DNA of 14,629 nucleotides from Caldisericota bacterium (GTDB lineage: Bacteria > Caldisericota > Caldisericia > Cryosericales > Cryosericaceae), in contig JAPLGK010000152.1 in NCBI GenBank assembly GCA_026390195.1, forward strand, positions 1 to 14,629, written 5' to 3'. Positions 1 through 6,266 of the stretch are shown here, piece after piece; position 1 is the first letter of the stretch; every line of letters begins with the position of its first letter. The notes beneath the pieces are model-generated. The model was not told the origin of the DNA, made no database searches, and was given only the letters and a program-made list of their open reading frames with translations. The translations under genes and the position numbers were made by a program.

Positions 1-43
1 GATCGAGGGCGAGGCCGTCGCGGCAAGTCCTGGACCATCGTAG
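1..43 (+). CDS. possible C-terminal tail of a gene entering from the left
   Basis: Reading from base 2, a short open stretch (ends AASPGPS) reaches a TAG at 41-43, and a strong hairpin follows 17 bases later. A plus-strand gene converging on era would end this way, but only 13 residues are visible and the other frames are also open. The product cannot be named. Confidence 0.2.
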   Translation, partial: IEGEAVAASPGPS

Positions 44-60
44 AGGGTTCGCCATCGGGA

Positions 61-108
61 GTGATGTGCACAAGCGCCAGGCGTGAGCCTGGCGCTTGTG
101 CACATCAC
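61..108. terminator. perfect 22-bp hairpin, likely bidirectional terminator
   Basis: Bases 61-82 and 87-108 are exact reverse complements with a GTGA loop (GNRA-type on the plus-strand RNA). The hairpin lies 15 bases beyond the era stop. No T run follows on either side, so the stem alone would have to stop transcription or protect the 3' end. Confidence 0.65.
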
Positions 109-123
109 AGGAAGATGGACAGG

Positions 124-1014
124 CTACTTCTTGCTGACCGCCAGTCCGAAGTGTCTCATGGTCACCAGCTTGCGGTTCCAGTTCTTCTCGACCTTGACGC
201 GGAGGTCGAGCTCGACCCGCTCGCCCAGGAAATGAACAAGGTTCTTGCGGGCGACATCCTTGATGGTCGCAATGAGTTCACCGCCCTTGCCGATGATCAT
301 GCCCTTATGAGAGTCCTTGGCGACGTAGACGCTGACCATGGCGCGGATACCCTTGGCGGACTCGGAGATGTCGTCCGTGACGACGGCCGTCGAATAGGGG
401 AGCTCGTCCTGCAAGCGGCTGAACAGCTGTTCACGCACGGTGTCCGCAACGATAAGTTCGATCGGGTGGGACGTCAGGGTCTTGTCGTCGAAATAGGGCT
501 CACCGACCGGCATTGCGACGATGGTCGACTTCACCAGTGGCGAGATGCCTTCGCCGGTCGCTGCCGAAACGTGGAAGACGGCGGTCGGATGGAGCTTCTC
601 CACGAAGGGAGCAGCCACCATCTCATGGCGCTTGGCCGTGTCCAGGTCCAGCTTGTTGACGACGAGGAAGATCGGCTTGCCGAGCTTGGTGACGATAGCA
701 ATCATCTCCTCGTACTCGGCGTCAGGATAGGCCGACTGGTCGATGACGAAGTAGACGACCTCGATGTCCTCCAGCGACTGCAGCGCCGTGTCGACAAGGT
801 ACTTGTTGAGCTTGCTCTTGCTCACCTTGTGATATCCGGGCGTGTCGACGAAACAGACCTGGGCGTCCTTCTTGTTGAGGACGCCAAGAATGTTATACCA
901 GGTGGTCTGCTGTTTGGGCGACACGATGGATAGTTTGGTGCCAAGGATGGTGTTCATCAGCGACGACTTCCCGACGCTAGGCTTGCCAAAAATCGATACG
1001 AATCCACTCTTCAT
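124..1014 (-). CDS. era: GTPase Era, 30S ribosomal subunit assembly
   Basis: 296 aa, the normal Era length. The GTPase motifs are all present: P-loop GKPSVGKS at 10-17, switch threonines in QQTTW (35-39), DTPG at 57-60, NKLD at 120-123 and SAATG at 150-154. The C-terminal KH domain carries IIGKGG at 240-245. Era binds the 3' end of 16S rRNA in the cytoplasm, helps mature the small subunit and couples it to cell-cycle progress. The ATG is the natural family start (MKSGFVSIFGKPSVGKSS). It has no recognisable SD, and a -10-like hexamer lies 6 bases upstream of the ATG, so the mRNA may be leaderless. The gene diverges from the cysteine-rich protein gene and ends at a strong hairpin. Identity is near certain. 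Confidence 0.97.
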   Translation of the reverse strand: MKSGFVSIFGKPSVGKSSLMNTILGTKLSIVSPKQQTTWYNILGVLNKKDAQVCFVDTPGYHKVSKSKLNKYLVDTALQSLEDIEVVYFVIDQSAYPDAEYEEMIAIVTKLGKPIFLVVNKLDLDTAKRHEMVAAPFVEKLHPTAVFHVSAATGEGISPLVKSTIVAMPVGEPYFDDKTLTSHPIELIVADTVREQLFSRLQDELPYSTAVVTDDISESAKGIRAMVSVYVAKDSHKGMIIGKGGELIATIKDVARKNLVHFLGERVELDLRVKVEKNWNRKLVTMRHFGLAVSKK

Positions 1015-1020
1015 AATAGG

Positions 1021-1048
1021 AGTCTACAGGCTTTTGCGCCCCACACAA
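1021..1048 (-). promoter_or_regulatory. candidate era promoter (TTGTGT-N16-TAGACT)
   Basis: On the minus strand, TTGTGT (1048-1043) and TAGACT (1026-1021) are 16 bases apart. A start 7 bases after the -10 falls on base 1014, the A of the era ATG, which would give a leaderless mRNA. It overlaps the plus-strand promoter face to back. Confidence 0.4.
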
Positions 1049-1061
1049 ACACGTGTACAAT
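1034..1061 (+). promoter_or_regulatory. candidate promoter for the cysteine-rich protein (TTGCGC-N16-TACAAT)
   Basis: TTGCGC at 1034-1039 and TACAAT at 1056-1061 have a 16-base spacer. Transcription would start near 1068, giving a leader of about 25 bases that contains the GGAGG at 1082-1086. Its elements interleave with the divergent era promoter. Confidence 0.5.
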
Positions 1062-1092
1062 GAACGTCATACGATTCAATTGGAGGTTCTCC

Positions 1093-1689
1093 ATGCTGAT
1101 CCAGGTGGCTATCAACAATATCGAAAGCATTGAACAAGGCGAAGAGATCCTCAAGAAATGGCACTACCACCTTGACCAGGACCAGTCTCACGTCGTAGTG
1201 GAGCGTGACGTCGACGGCGTTACCGTTCGCATCTCGGGGTTCCATCCGTGGGCCGACGAGATGGAAGAGGACGGCGAAGAGTGCTCCTGCGGTGGCGACG
1301 ATGACAACTGCGAGTGCGGCGGCGATTGCTGCAAGGACGGCAACGAGCACACCGAGGGCGGGTCCTGCTGCTGCCGGAACGAAGATGACGCTGCAGATGG
1401 CGAGGACAACGAGGGTGACGACGAGGACGAGAAGTCCGAGGTCATCTATCTCGGCCAGACCCTGTTTGTACCGGCCGAGGACCAGGCTCGTGTCCTGGCC
1501 AACGAACTGATGGACGACGACTACATCGGGACGGTATCCGTTTCCATGGCCGGCGTGGAGCTCACCGACACGGATGCATTCCGCGCACTGCCTGCGGACA
1601 CGAAGGATGCCGTCATCGCTGTCATCGAGGAACTCGGCGACGCCGAGGCGTATCTCTCGATGTATGAGGTCATGGGGCTCAAGGACTAG
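1093..1689 (+). CDS. acidic cysteine-rich protein of unknown function
   Basis: 198 aa; I recognise no family. The ATG at 1093 is chosen because GGAGG (1082-1086) sits 6 bases before it; an in-frame ATG at 1060 lies inside the candidate -10 and lacks an SD. Three parts are visible. Residues 1-53 look globular (ends GFHPWADE). Residues 54-116 form a very acidic low-complexity linker with nine cysteines (64, 66, 73, 75, 79, 80, 92-94), including CSCG, CECGGDCC and CCC. Residues 117-198 are again globular (begins VIYLGQTLFVPAED) and helical towards the end. There is no signal peptide or membrane segment, so it is probably cytoplasmic. The cysteine spacing recalls metallothionein-like soft-metal binding, which is inference. 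It stands alone between its own promoter and the DUF554 gene. Confidence 0.85.
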   Translation: MLIQVAINNIESIEQGEEILKKWHYHLDQDQSHVVVERDVDGVTVRISGFHPWADEMEEDGEECSCGGDDDNCECGGDCCKDGNEHTEGGSCCCRNEDDAADGEDNEGDDEDEKSEVIYLGQTLFVPAEDQARVLANELMDDDYIGTVSVSMAGVELTDTDAFRALPADTKDAVIAVIEELGDAEAYLSMYEVMGLKD

Positions 1690-1734
1690 GAACAGCATCT
1701 GTTCATGAGTATTCTGTCGGCAATTGCTGCGTTG

Positions 1735-1767
1735 GTTGCCGCCCCCGAAGGGGCGGCAACGGGTTTT
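1735..1767 (+). terminator. GC-rich hairpin plus TTTT before the DUF554 domain
   Basis: GTTGCCGCCCC (1735-1745) pairs perfectly with GGGGCGGCAAC (1750-1760) around a CGAA loop; GGG and TTTT (1764-1767) follow. This is the shape of an intrinsic terminator 46 bases after the upstream stop codon. It abuts the GTG at 1768 and would lie inside the coding region if translation began at ATG 1705, so it may be an attenuator rather than a simple terminator. Confidence 0.45.
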
Positions 1768-2475
1768 GTGCTCAGGTTCCCTCTGAGCGCGACGGTCAAC
1801 GCCGTCGCAGTCGTGATCGGCAGTGTGCTCGGCATGCTCGCCGGCAAGTTTCTCAAGGAGGACACCCGCACCGCCATCTTCATCGCGAATGGGCTGGCGA
1901 CGGCCTCCATGGGGACCGGCATGGCTCTCAAGACGGGCAATGCCGTCATCATGGTCATGGCCATTGTGAGCGGTGTCATCGTGGGAGAGCTCCTGCGGCT
2001 CGAGGACCGGCTCAACGCGGCGGCCGAGCGCTTCCAGAAGCGGCTCCATGTCGCGTCCGGCAGCCGGTGGGCAGAAGGGCTTGTCACTGCTTCCCTCCTC
2101 TACTGCATCGGGCCCATGACCATCATTGGTTCCATCCAGGAAGGGATGACGGGCAATGGCACGCTGATCTACACGAAGTCCATCCTCGACCTGGTCGTCA
2201 GCATATCGCTCGCTGCGGCGCTCGGCAGTGGCGTGGCATTCAGCGCCATCCCAGTGTTCGTTATCCAGGGAAGTCTGACCCTGCTGGGTTCCGCGCTGGG
2301 GTTCCTGATGCAGCCCTACATCCTGGGCGAGCTGACCGCTACGGGCGGCCTCATGGTCATCGCCATCGGCATCAACCTGCTGGGACTGAAGAAGATCAAG
2401 CTGGCCAACCTCCTTCCGGGCCTGATCTTCGCCATCCTGTATGCTCTTCTTTTCCACGCCCTGAAGCTCGTCTGA
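1768..2475 (+). CDS. DUF554 family integral membrane protein
   Basis: About 235 aa from GTG 1768, or 256 aa from ATG 1705. DUF554 proteins (E. coli YqgA, B. subtilis YdfK) are multi-pass inner-membrane proteins of unknown transport or structural role. Family features are the opening TVNAVAVVIGSVLGMLAG helix, a glycine/alanine-rich helix after KFLKEDTRTAI, the loop GELLRLEDRLN, then CIGPMTIIGSIQEGMTGN, and closing hydrophobic helices ending LIFAILYALLFHALKLV. Family members normally begin only a few residues before the first N-A motif, which fits GTG 1768 (LRFPLSATVNA). The 21 extra residues from ATG 1705 are encoded by the terminator-like hairpin. Neither start has a good SD. Family assignment is firm; the start is not. 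Confidence 0.9.
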   Translation: MLRFPLSATVNAVAVVIGSVLGMLAGKFLKEDTRTAIFIANGLATASMGTGMALKTGNAVIMVMAIVSGVIVGELLRLEDRLNAAAERFQKRLHVASGSRWAEGLVTASLLYCIGPMTIIGSIQEGMTGNGTLIYTKSILDLVVSISLAAALGSGVAFSAIPVFVIQGSLTLLGSALGFLMQPYILGELTATGGLMVIAIGINLLGLKKIKLANLLPGLIFAILYALLFHALKLV

Positions 2476-2520
2476 CACCGTTTCTCCCGTCAAGGAGACG
2501 CCGTAAGCCCATCCGCCATG

Positions 2521-2571
2521 CGTGCCTCTCCATAACAGGAGAGCAGGGCATCCCCCTGCCAAGGAGGCACG
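2521..2571 (+). promoter_or_regulatory. possible SD-masking leader structure before yvrJ-like gene
   Basis: CGTGCCTC (2521-2528) can pair with GAGGCACG (2564-2571), which covers most of the AAGGAGG ribosome site of the YvrJ gene. Between the arms a second hairpin, GCAGGG/CCCTGC (2543-2548/2554-2559), can form. A competing pairing CTCTCC/GGAGAG (2526-2531/2538-2543) would free the SD. Translational control is inferred from base pairing only. Confidence 0.25.
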
Positions 2572-2573
2572 AC

Positions 2574-2744
2574 ATGGACGAGCTCGTTAAGCTTATCAGC
2601 AACATCGGTTTTCCGATCGCCATTTCCGTGTACCTGCTGACGGTGTTCGGAGGCAAGCTGGATCGGATGCAGACCAGTCTGGACCGGCTGGCCGACGTCA
2701 TCGAGACGGCTCTGCGCATCAATGGTTCGGCAGTCACGCCCTGA
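2574..2744 (+). CDS. YvrJ family small membrane protein
   Basis: 56 aa starting at an ATG with an excellent SD (AAGGAGG at 2561-2567, 6 bases upstream). The opening MDELVKLISNIGFPIAISVY matches the YvrJ family signature (ISN-GFPIA followed by a hydrophobic helix and a GKLD turn). A single membrane segment spans about residues 8-25, followed by an amphipathic helix with heptad-like hydrophobics (LDRMQTSLDRLADVIETAL). Function is unknown; the size and its position next to a cell-wall amidase are like phage holin genes. Its TGA shares an A with the ATG of the amidase (TGATG), so the two are translationally coupled. Confidence 0.85.
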   Translation: MDELVKLISNIGFPIAISVYLLTVFGGKLDRMQTSLDRLADVIETALRINGSAVTP

Positions 2745-3259
2745 TGCGGCCCCTCACCCATATTGTCGTGCATCACAGCGCGACGGATACGACGCTGGGA
2801 AGCGGGGACCCCGAGGGTACGGCGCTGTGGGCCGCAATCGAACGCAATCACCAGAGGCACTGGGCAAAAACCGTCCCCGGCTACGTCTGCGACTACCATT
2901 TCGGCGTCGGACCCACCGGAGTCGTGTTCGCCGGACAACCGCTGGCCATGATTGCATTCAACTGTGGCAATGCGCGGATCAACGCTGTGAGTATCGCCGT
3001 ATGCTTCCTAGGCAACTTCCAGGTAGCGCGCATGCCTTCGGCACAGTATGCGGCTGGCGTGCAGCTGCTGCGTTCACTGTCCACGCCACATGGTATTCGG
3101 CTTTCCCGCATCATCCTGCACCGTGAGGTCCCGGACGAGAGGACGGGAATCCCCGGCTTCACAGCGTGCCCCGGACGCTGGTTTCCTTCAGCAGCCATGC
3201 GGACCGCCCTCCAGGAACATGCGGGAGGTGGGGTATCCCGTGCTGCCATGACGCGGTAG
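2744..3259 (+). CDS. N-acetylmuramoyl-L-alanine amidase (Amidase_2/PGRP fold)
   Basis: 171 aa. Cleaves the amide bond between muramic acid and the stem peptide of peptidoglycan. Zinc ligands are visible as H10 (IVVHHSA), H126 (ILHREV) and C142 (TACPG), with Y51 in DYHF at the position of the family's catalytic-assist tyrosine. It is a single catalytic domain with no signal peptide and no wall-binding repeats, like phage T7-type lysozymes. A cytoplasmic enzyme of this kind needs help to reach the wall, which fits the coupled YvrJ membrane protein just upstream. Alternatives are a peptidoglycan-recycling amidase or a captured phage endolysin. A strong terminator follows 10 bases after the stop. 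Confidence 0.92.
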   Translation: MRPLTHIVVHHSATDTTLGSGDPEGTALWAAIERNHQRHWAKTVPGYVCDYHFGVGPTGVVFAGQPLAMIAFNCGNARINAVSIAVCFLGNFQVARMPSAQYAAGVQLLRSLSTPHGIRLSRIILHREVPDERTGIPGFTACPGRWFPSAAMRTALQEHAGGGVSRAAMTR

Positions 3260-3268
3260 CCCCGGTAC

Positions 3269-3308
3269 CATGACAAAGCCCCCGCCTACAGGCGGGGGCT
3301 TTGTCATG
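3269..3308. terminator. strong bidirectional terminator between amidase and alr
   Basis: CATGACAAAGCCCCCGCC (3269-3286) pairs exactly with 3291-3308 around TACA: an 18-bp stem with a GC-rich core and A/T-richer outer arms (AAA on one side, TTT on the other). It sits between two convergent genes and can end both transcripts. Confidence 0.88.
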
Positions 3309-3323
3309 TCCTGATGTGGAACT

Positions 3324-4433
3324 TCAGGGTCGCCGGTCTATGTAGACGCGCGGTACTCGCTTCGAGATGCCAGTGAAGACCTCATAGGAGATGGTCCCAA
3401 TGAGGTCCGCGAGTTCGTGGGCGGTGACAGACAGACCGCCCTGTTCGCCGATCAGGGTCACGGGGTCGCCAGGCATGGCGGCAGGGATGTCTGTGACGTC
3501 GAGGGCGCAGACATCCATACTGACGCGGCCCACAACGGGGGCAAAACATCCGCGGAGGATGACGTGCGCCTTATTGGACAGTCCGCGCAGATAGCCGTCG
3601 GCGTATCCGATGGGGATGAGCGCCATGCGGGTCGGCCGGTCAGTGATGAATGTCCTCCCATACCCGATGCCGTGGCCTGACGGCAGCTCCTTCACCGTTT
3701 CCAGCTCCGTCCGCAGCGAGAGGACCGGCCGTACCGGGCAGGTCGGGGCAGAGACGGGTGGACAGCCATACAGCAGGATGCCAGGGCGCACTCCGTCCAG
3801 CATGACGCCGGGGCACGTGAGCATGCCCGCCGAGTTGGCCAGATGCACCATTGCCGGCTGGAGGCCACCTGCACGGAGCTCACGCACGACCGCTGCAAAC
3901 CGTCCTGCCTGCAGCGCCGTGAACTCCGGGTCGGATTCGGCGCACGCGAAGTGCGAATAGAGGCCGACGATGCCCACGCGCGGGACCGCAGCACTGCACA
4001 GAATCTGCTCTGTCGCATTGTCTGCCAGGATGCCTGCGCGCCCCATGCCGGTGTCCACCTTGTAGTGCAGGCGCACCGTGTGTGTGCCTGCCGCCGCTCC
4101 GTACACGACCGTCGTCGCATGGTTGGCCGTCGTGAGGGCGACATTGTTCGTGACGGCATATGGGACGAAGTCGGCAGGAGAGTTCCCCAGGACGAGGATT
4201 TCCGCGGCAATGCCACTCTCGCGGAGCTCGATGGCCTCGTCGGGCGTCGCCACTGCCAGCAGCTGGACATGTTCCTGCTCCAGCACCGCCGCAACGCGCA
4301 CTGCGCCGTGTCCATATGCGTCAGCCTTCACGACGCCGATGACCTGTGTCTTGAGCGGCGTGCACGCCCGGATGGCCCGCAGGTTGTCGCGGATCGCTGT
4401 CAGATCGATCTCTGCTACGGTAGGCCGATACAT
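3324..4433 (-). CDS. alr: alanine racemase
   Basis: 369 aa, the usual length. It is a PLP enzyme that interconverts L- and D-alanine to supply D-Ala for peptidoglycan. PLP lysine K36 lies in VVKADAYGHG. The C-terminal domain supplies the second catalytic residue, Y258 in GHGIGYGRTF. Other family marks are R132 in DTGMGRAG, R216 in GVRPGILLYG, IPIGYADGY, M306 in RVSMD, and the closing YEVFTGISKRVPR. The enzyme is a cytoplasmic dimer with an N-terminal TIM barrel. The ATG has GGAGG 11 bases upstream, somewhat far. It diverges from pcp and has its own good promoter. Confidence 0.97.
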   Translation of the reverse strand: MYRPTVAEIDLTAIRDNLRAIRACTPLKTQVIGVVKADAYGHGAVRVAAVLEQEHVQLLAVATPDEAIELRESGIAAEILVLGNSPADFVPYAVTNNVALTTANHATTVVYGAAAGTHTVRLHYKVDTGMGRAGILADNATEQILCSAAVPRVGIVGLYSHFACAESDPEFTALQAGRFAAVVRELRAGGLQPAMVHLANSAGMLTCPGVMLDGVRPGILLYGCPPVSAPTCPVRPVLSLRTELETVKELPSGHGIGYGRTFITDRPTRMALIPIGYADGYLRGLSNKAHVILRGCFAPVVGRVSMDVCALDVTDIPAAMPGDPVTLIGEQGGLSVTAHELADLIGTISYEVFTGISKRVPRVYIDRRP

Positions 4434-4482
4434 CGTTGTCGCTTCCTCCAGATTCGGTCATCTCGGTTTCCAGCCTGGTGCC

Positions 4483-4510
4483 ATGGTACCGATGCCCCAC
4501 TCCATGTCAA
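4483..4510 (-). promoter_or_regulatory. alr promoter (TTGACA-N16-TACCAT)
   Basis: A consensus -35 TTGACA (minus strand 4510-4505) is followed after 16 bases by TACCAT (4488-4483). This gives a leader of roughly 43 bases to the alr ATG at 4433. Confidence 0.55.
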
Positions 4511-4515
4511 GGACG

Positions 4516-4544
4516 TTTTGTCGGAAGCCACGTGTGGGTATACT
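4516..4544 (+). promoter_or_regulatory. pcp promoter (TTTTGT-N17-TATACT)
   Basis: TATACT at 4539-4544 is a good -10. TTTTGT (4516-4521) lies 17 bases before it as a weak -35. The leader would be about 17 bases and contain GGGGAGG before the pcp ATG. It diverges from the alr promoter just to the left. Confidence 0.5.
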
Positions 4545-4567
4545 GTCTCCATCCTGGGGAGGAAAGC

Positions 4568-5185
4568 ATGATAACGATACTCGTGACCGGATTCGAACCA
4601 TTTGGCGGCGAAGCCATCAACCCGTCATGGGAAGCCGTCAGGCGGCTGAACGGCAATACGGCTGATGCCCGCATAGAACGCCTGTTGGTGCCGACAACCT
4701 ATGCAGACAGTATCGGGACGGTGACAGAAGCGATCGACCGGCTTCGTCCATCCGCTGTCGTGATGGTCGGCCAGGCGGGAGGGAGGGCTGAGCTGAGCAT
4801 CGAAGGTCTGGCGGTGAACTGCGACGATGCGCAGGCTCCCGACAATGCCGGCGTCCTTCGCGAGGATGCTCCCATCGTCGTGCAGGGCCCGGCCGCATAC
4901 CTGGCCATGCTGTCCGTGAAACAGATCGTTGCCGGGCTTTGCAGTGCCGGGTTCCCTGCTGCCGTCAGCAACACGGCGGGCCTGTTCGTCTGCAACCATC
5001 TGTTCTATGGCGTTTTGCACCACATTGTCACACACAATCTTGATGCGCGGGCCGGGTTCGTCCACGTGCCGTACCTGCCCGAGCAGGTGGTGGGCAAACC
5101 GGGGACGCCCTCCATGTCGCTGGAAACGATCGTGGCCGGACTCGACTGCATCGTCGCCGTGCTGACGTCGAACACACGGCCGTAG
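4568..5185 (+). CDS. pcp: pyroglutamyl-peptidase I (peptidase family C15)
   Basis: 205 aa. Removes N-terminal pyroglutamate from peptides in the cytoplasm, part of peptide turnover. It begins MITILVTGFEPFGG, the family signature. The catalytic triad is in place: E79 (LSIEG), C142 (NTAGLFVCNH) and H166 (GFVHVPYLPEQ), matching the E81/C144/H168 spacing of the Bacillus enzyme. The ATG at 4568 is chosen for the strong GGGGAGGAAAG just upstream and for agreement with the family N-terminus. The next gene starts 51 bases after the stop with no terminator between, so the two may be co-transcribed. Confidence 0.96.
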   Translation: MITILVTGFEPFGGEAINPSWEAVRRLNGNTADARIERLLVPTTYADSIGTVTEAIDRLRPSAVVMVGQAGGRAELSIEGLAVNCDDAQAPDNAGVLREDAPIVVQGPAAYLAMLSVKQIVAGLCSAGFPAAVSNTAGLFVCNHLFYGVLHHIVTHNLDARAGFVHVPYLPEQVVGKPGTPSMSLETIVAGLDCIVAVLTSNTRP

Positions 5186-5236
5186 CAGGTTGGCATGAAT
5201 CCGCGAGCAATGGGAACACTCGACAAAGGGGGAGTC

Positions 5237-6205
5237 ATGAAGAGGAATCGGAAACTGCTGTGTGCCGTACTTGTTGCTGCCCTTGTACTGTTCTGCGTGG
5301 CTAGTCCGGTGGACGCCTGGAACAGCCACGGTGCCTGTACGAAGCTGATTATCGGTGATCAGGAGTGGCTCAAGGCGTATGACACCATTACCATTACGCC
5401 GTGGACCTACGAGGACGTGGATACAGCCGCGGTCGGACCCAACTTCGTCCTGCAATACATCGAGGGCAAGCCGGGCACGGTGACCAGCGCCGCCGCCATC
5501 CTGACCAACTATGCAGACGAGCCGGACTGGAAGATGGACCAGGACCTGAAGCTCAGCCTGTTCCAGGCGTTGACGGGCGGTTCCCAGGGATGGCGCCACC
5601 AGTATTATGGCCTGGGCTGGCTGCGCTTCGGCGTCGCACCGTCGCGTGCGCAGTATTTCTTCGAGCTGGCAGGCAAGGCCAAGGAGAAGGGCGACCTGTA
5701 TTGGACCTTCCGCTACCTCGCGAGGGCGATGCACTACGTGCAGGACACCACGCAGCCCTATCACGGTGTTCCTGCGCCCACCGGCCTCATCTTCAAGGGT
5801 ATCGGCAACTTCGGCGCGCTCATGGGATCAGCGACCAACCATCACTACAACTTGGAGGAGTATCAGGGTGCGATGGTTGCGCGCAGCAGTCCGGTGTTCG
5901 TCGGCGCGTTGTGGAACGCTGCTCCGCTGGACATTGCGACAGCAACCTCGCCAGGTTGGCTGTGCCGCCACGGCGCCTATCTGGGCAGGCCGGAGGTCCG
6001 CAAGCTGTGGGCGATGGAAACGACGTTCTTTGGCAAAGACGTCGATGGCAAGGACTCATGGACCGTCGACGTGAACGCTCTGCGTGTCGCCAAATCCGGC
6101 ACCGACCAGGCAGCCTATGACTGGCAGATCGCGCAGCCGCTGGAGCGAATGTCCGCCTACACGAAGACGCTGCTTCTGCTGGCACACCAGGAGTACGGCC
6201 TGTAG
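5237..6205 (+). CDS. secreted zinc-dependent phospholipase C / S1-P1 nuclease-like protein
   Basis: 322 aa. ATG 5237 is chosen for GGGGGAG just upstream and because it gives a classical signal peptide: KRNRK, a hydrophobic core, then a predicted cut after SPVDA. The mature protein would begin with W28, as in Bacillus cereus phospholipase C, where the N-terminal Trp binds zinc. Candidate tri-zinc ligands in order are W28, H31, D94 (YADEPDW), H121, H166-x3-D170-x5-H176 (MHYVQDTTQPYH) and H203-x3-E207 (HYNLE). These match the family's spacing. It acts outside the cytoplasmic membrane on a phosphodiester substrate. Phospholipid and single-stranded nucleic acid are both possible, and sequence alone does not choose between them. 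Confidence 0.87.
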   Translation: MKRNRKLLCAVLVAALVLFCVASPVDAWNSHGACTKLIIGDQEWLKAYDTITITPWTYEDVDTAAVGPNFVLQYIEGKPGTVTSAAAILTNYADEPDWKMDQDLKLSLFQALTGGSQGWRHQYYGLGWLRFGVAPSRAQYFFELAGKAKEKGDLYWTFRYLARAMHYVQDTTQPYHGVPAPTGLIFKGIGNFGALMGSATNHHYNLEEYQGAMVARSSPVFVGALWNAAPLDIATATSPGWLCRHGAYLGRPEVRKLWAMETTFFGKDVDGKDSWTVDVNALRVAKSGTDQAAYDWQIAQPLERMSAYTKTLLLLAHQEYGL

Positions 6206-6223
6206 GGAATCAGCCCTTCACCC

Positions 6224-6266
6224 ATTGTGAATTCCCAACGAGCCAGGCACTATGGGAATTCACAAT
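6224..6266. terminator. 14-bp inverted repeat between convergent genes
   Basis: ATTGTGAATTCCCA (6224-6237) pairs exactly with TGGGAATTCACAAT (6253-6266) across a 15-base loop. It lies between the phospholipase stop and the convergent DUF349 gene and covers the DUF349 stop codon. It is probably a bidirectional terminator or 3'-end stabiliser; there is no clear T run. Confidence 0.5.

Noticed and set aside
61..933. Long plus-strand open frame of about 290 codons over era
   Set aside because: It is the complement of era's coding bias, starts inside the terminator hairpin and matches no family; era is unambiguous.
1024..2562. Minus-strand open frame of about 512 codons under the cysteine-rich and DUF554 genes
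   Set aside because: A mirror of codon bias in the two plus-strand genes, including the low-complexity acidic segment; no domain, no SD, and it would cross two real genes.
2574..3259. A prophage
   Set aside because: Only two phage-like genes are present, flanked by housekeeping genes, with no integrase, structural genes or attachment sites.
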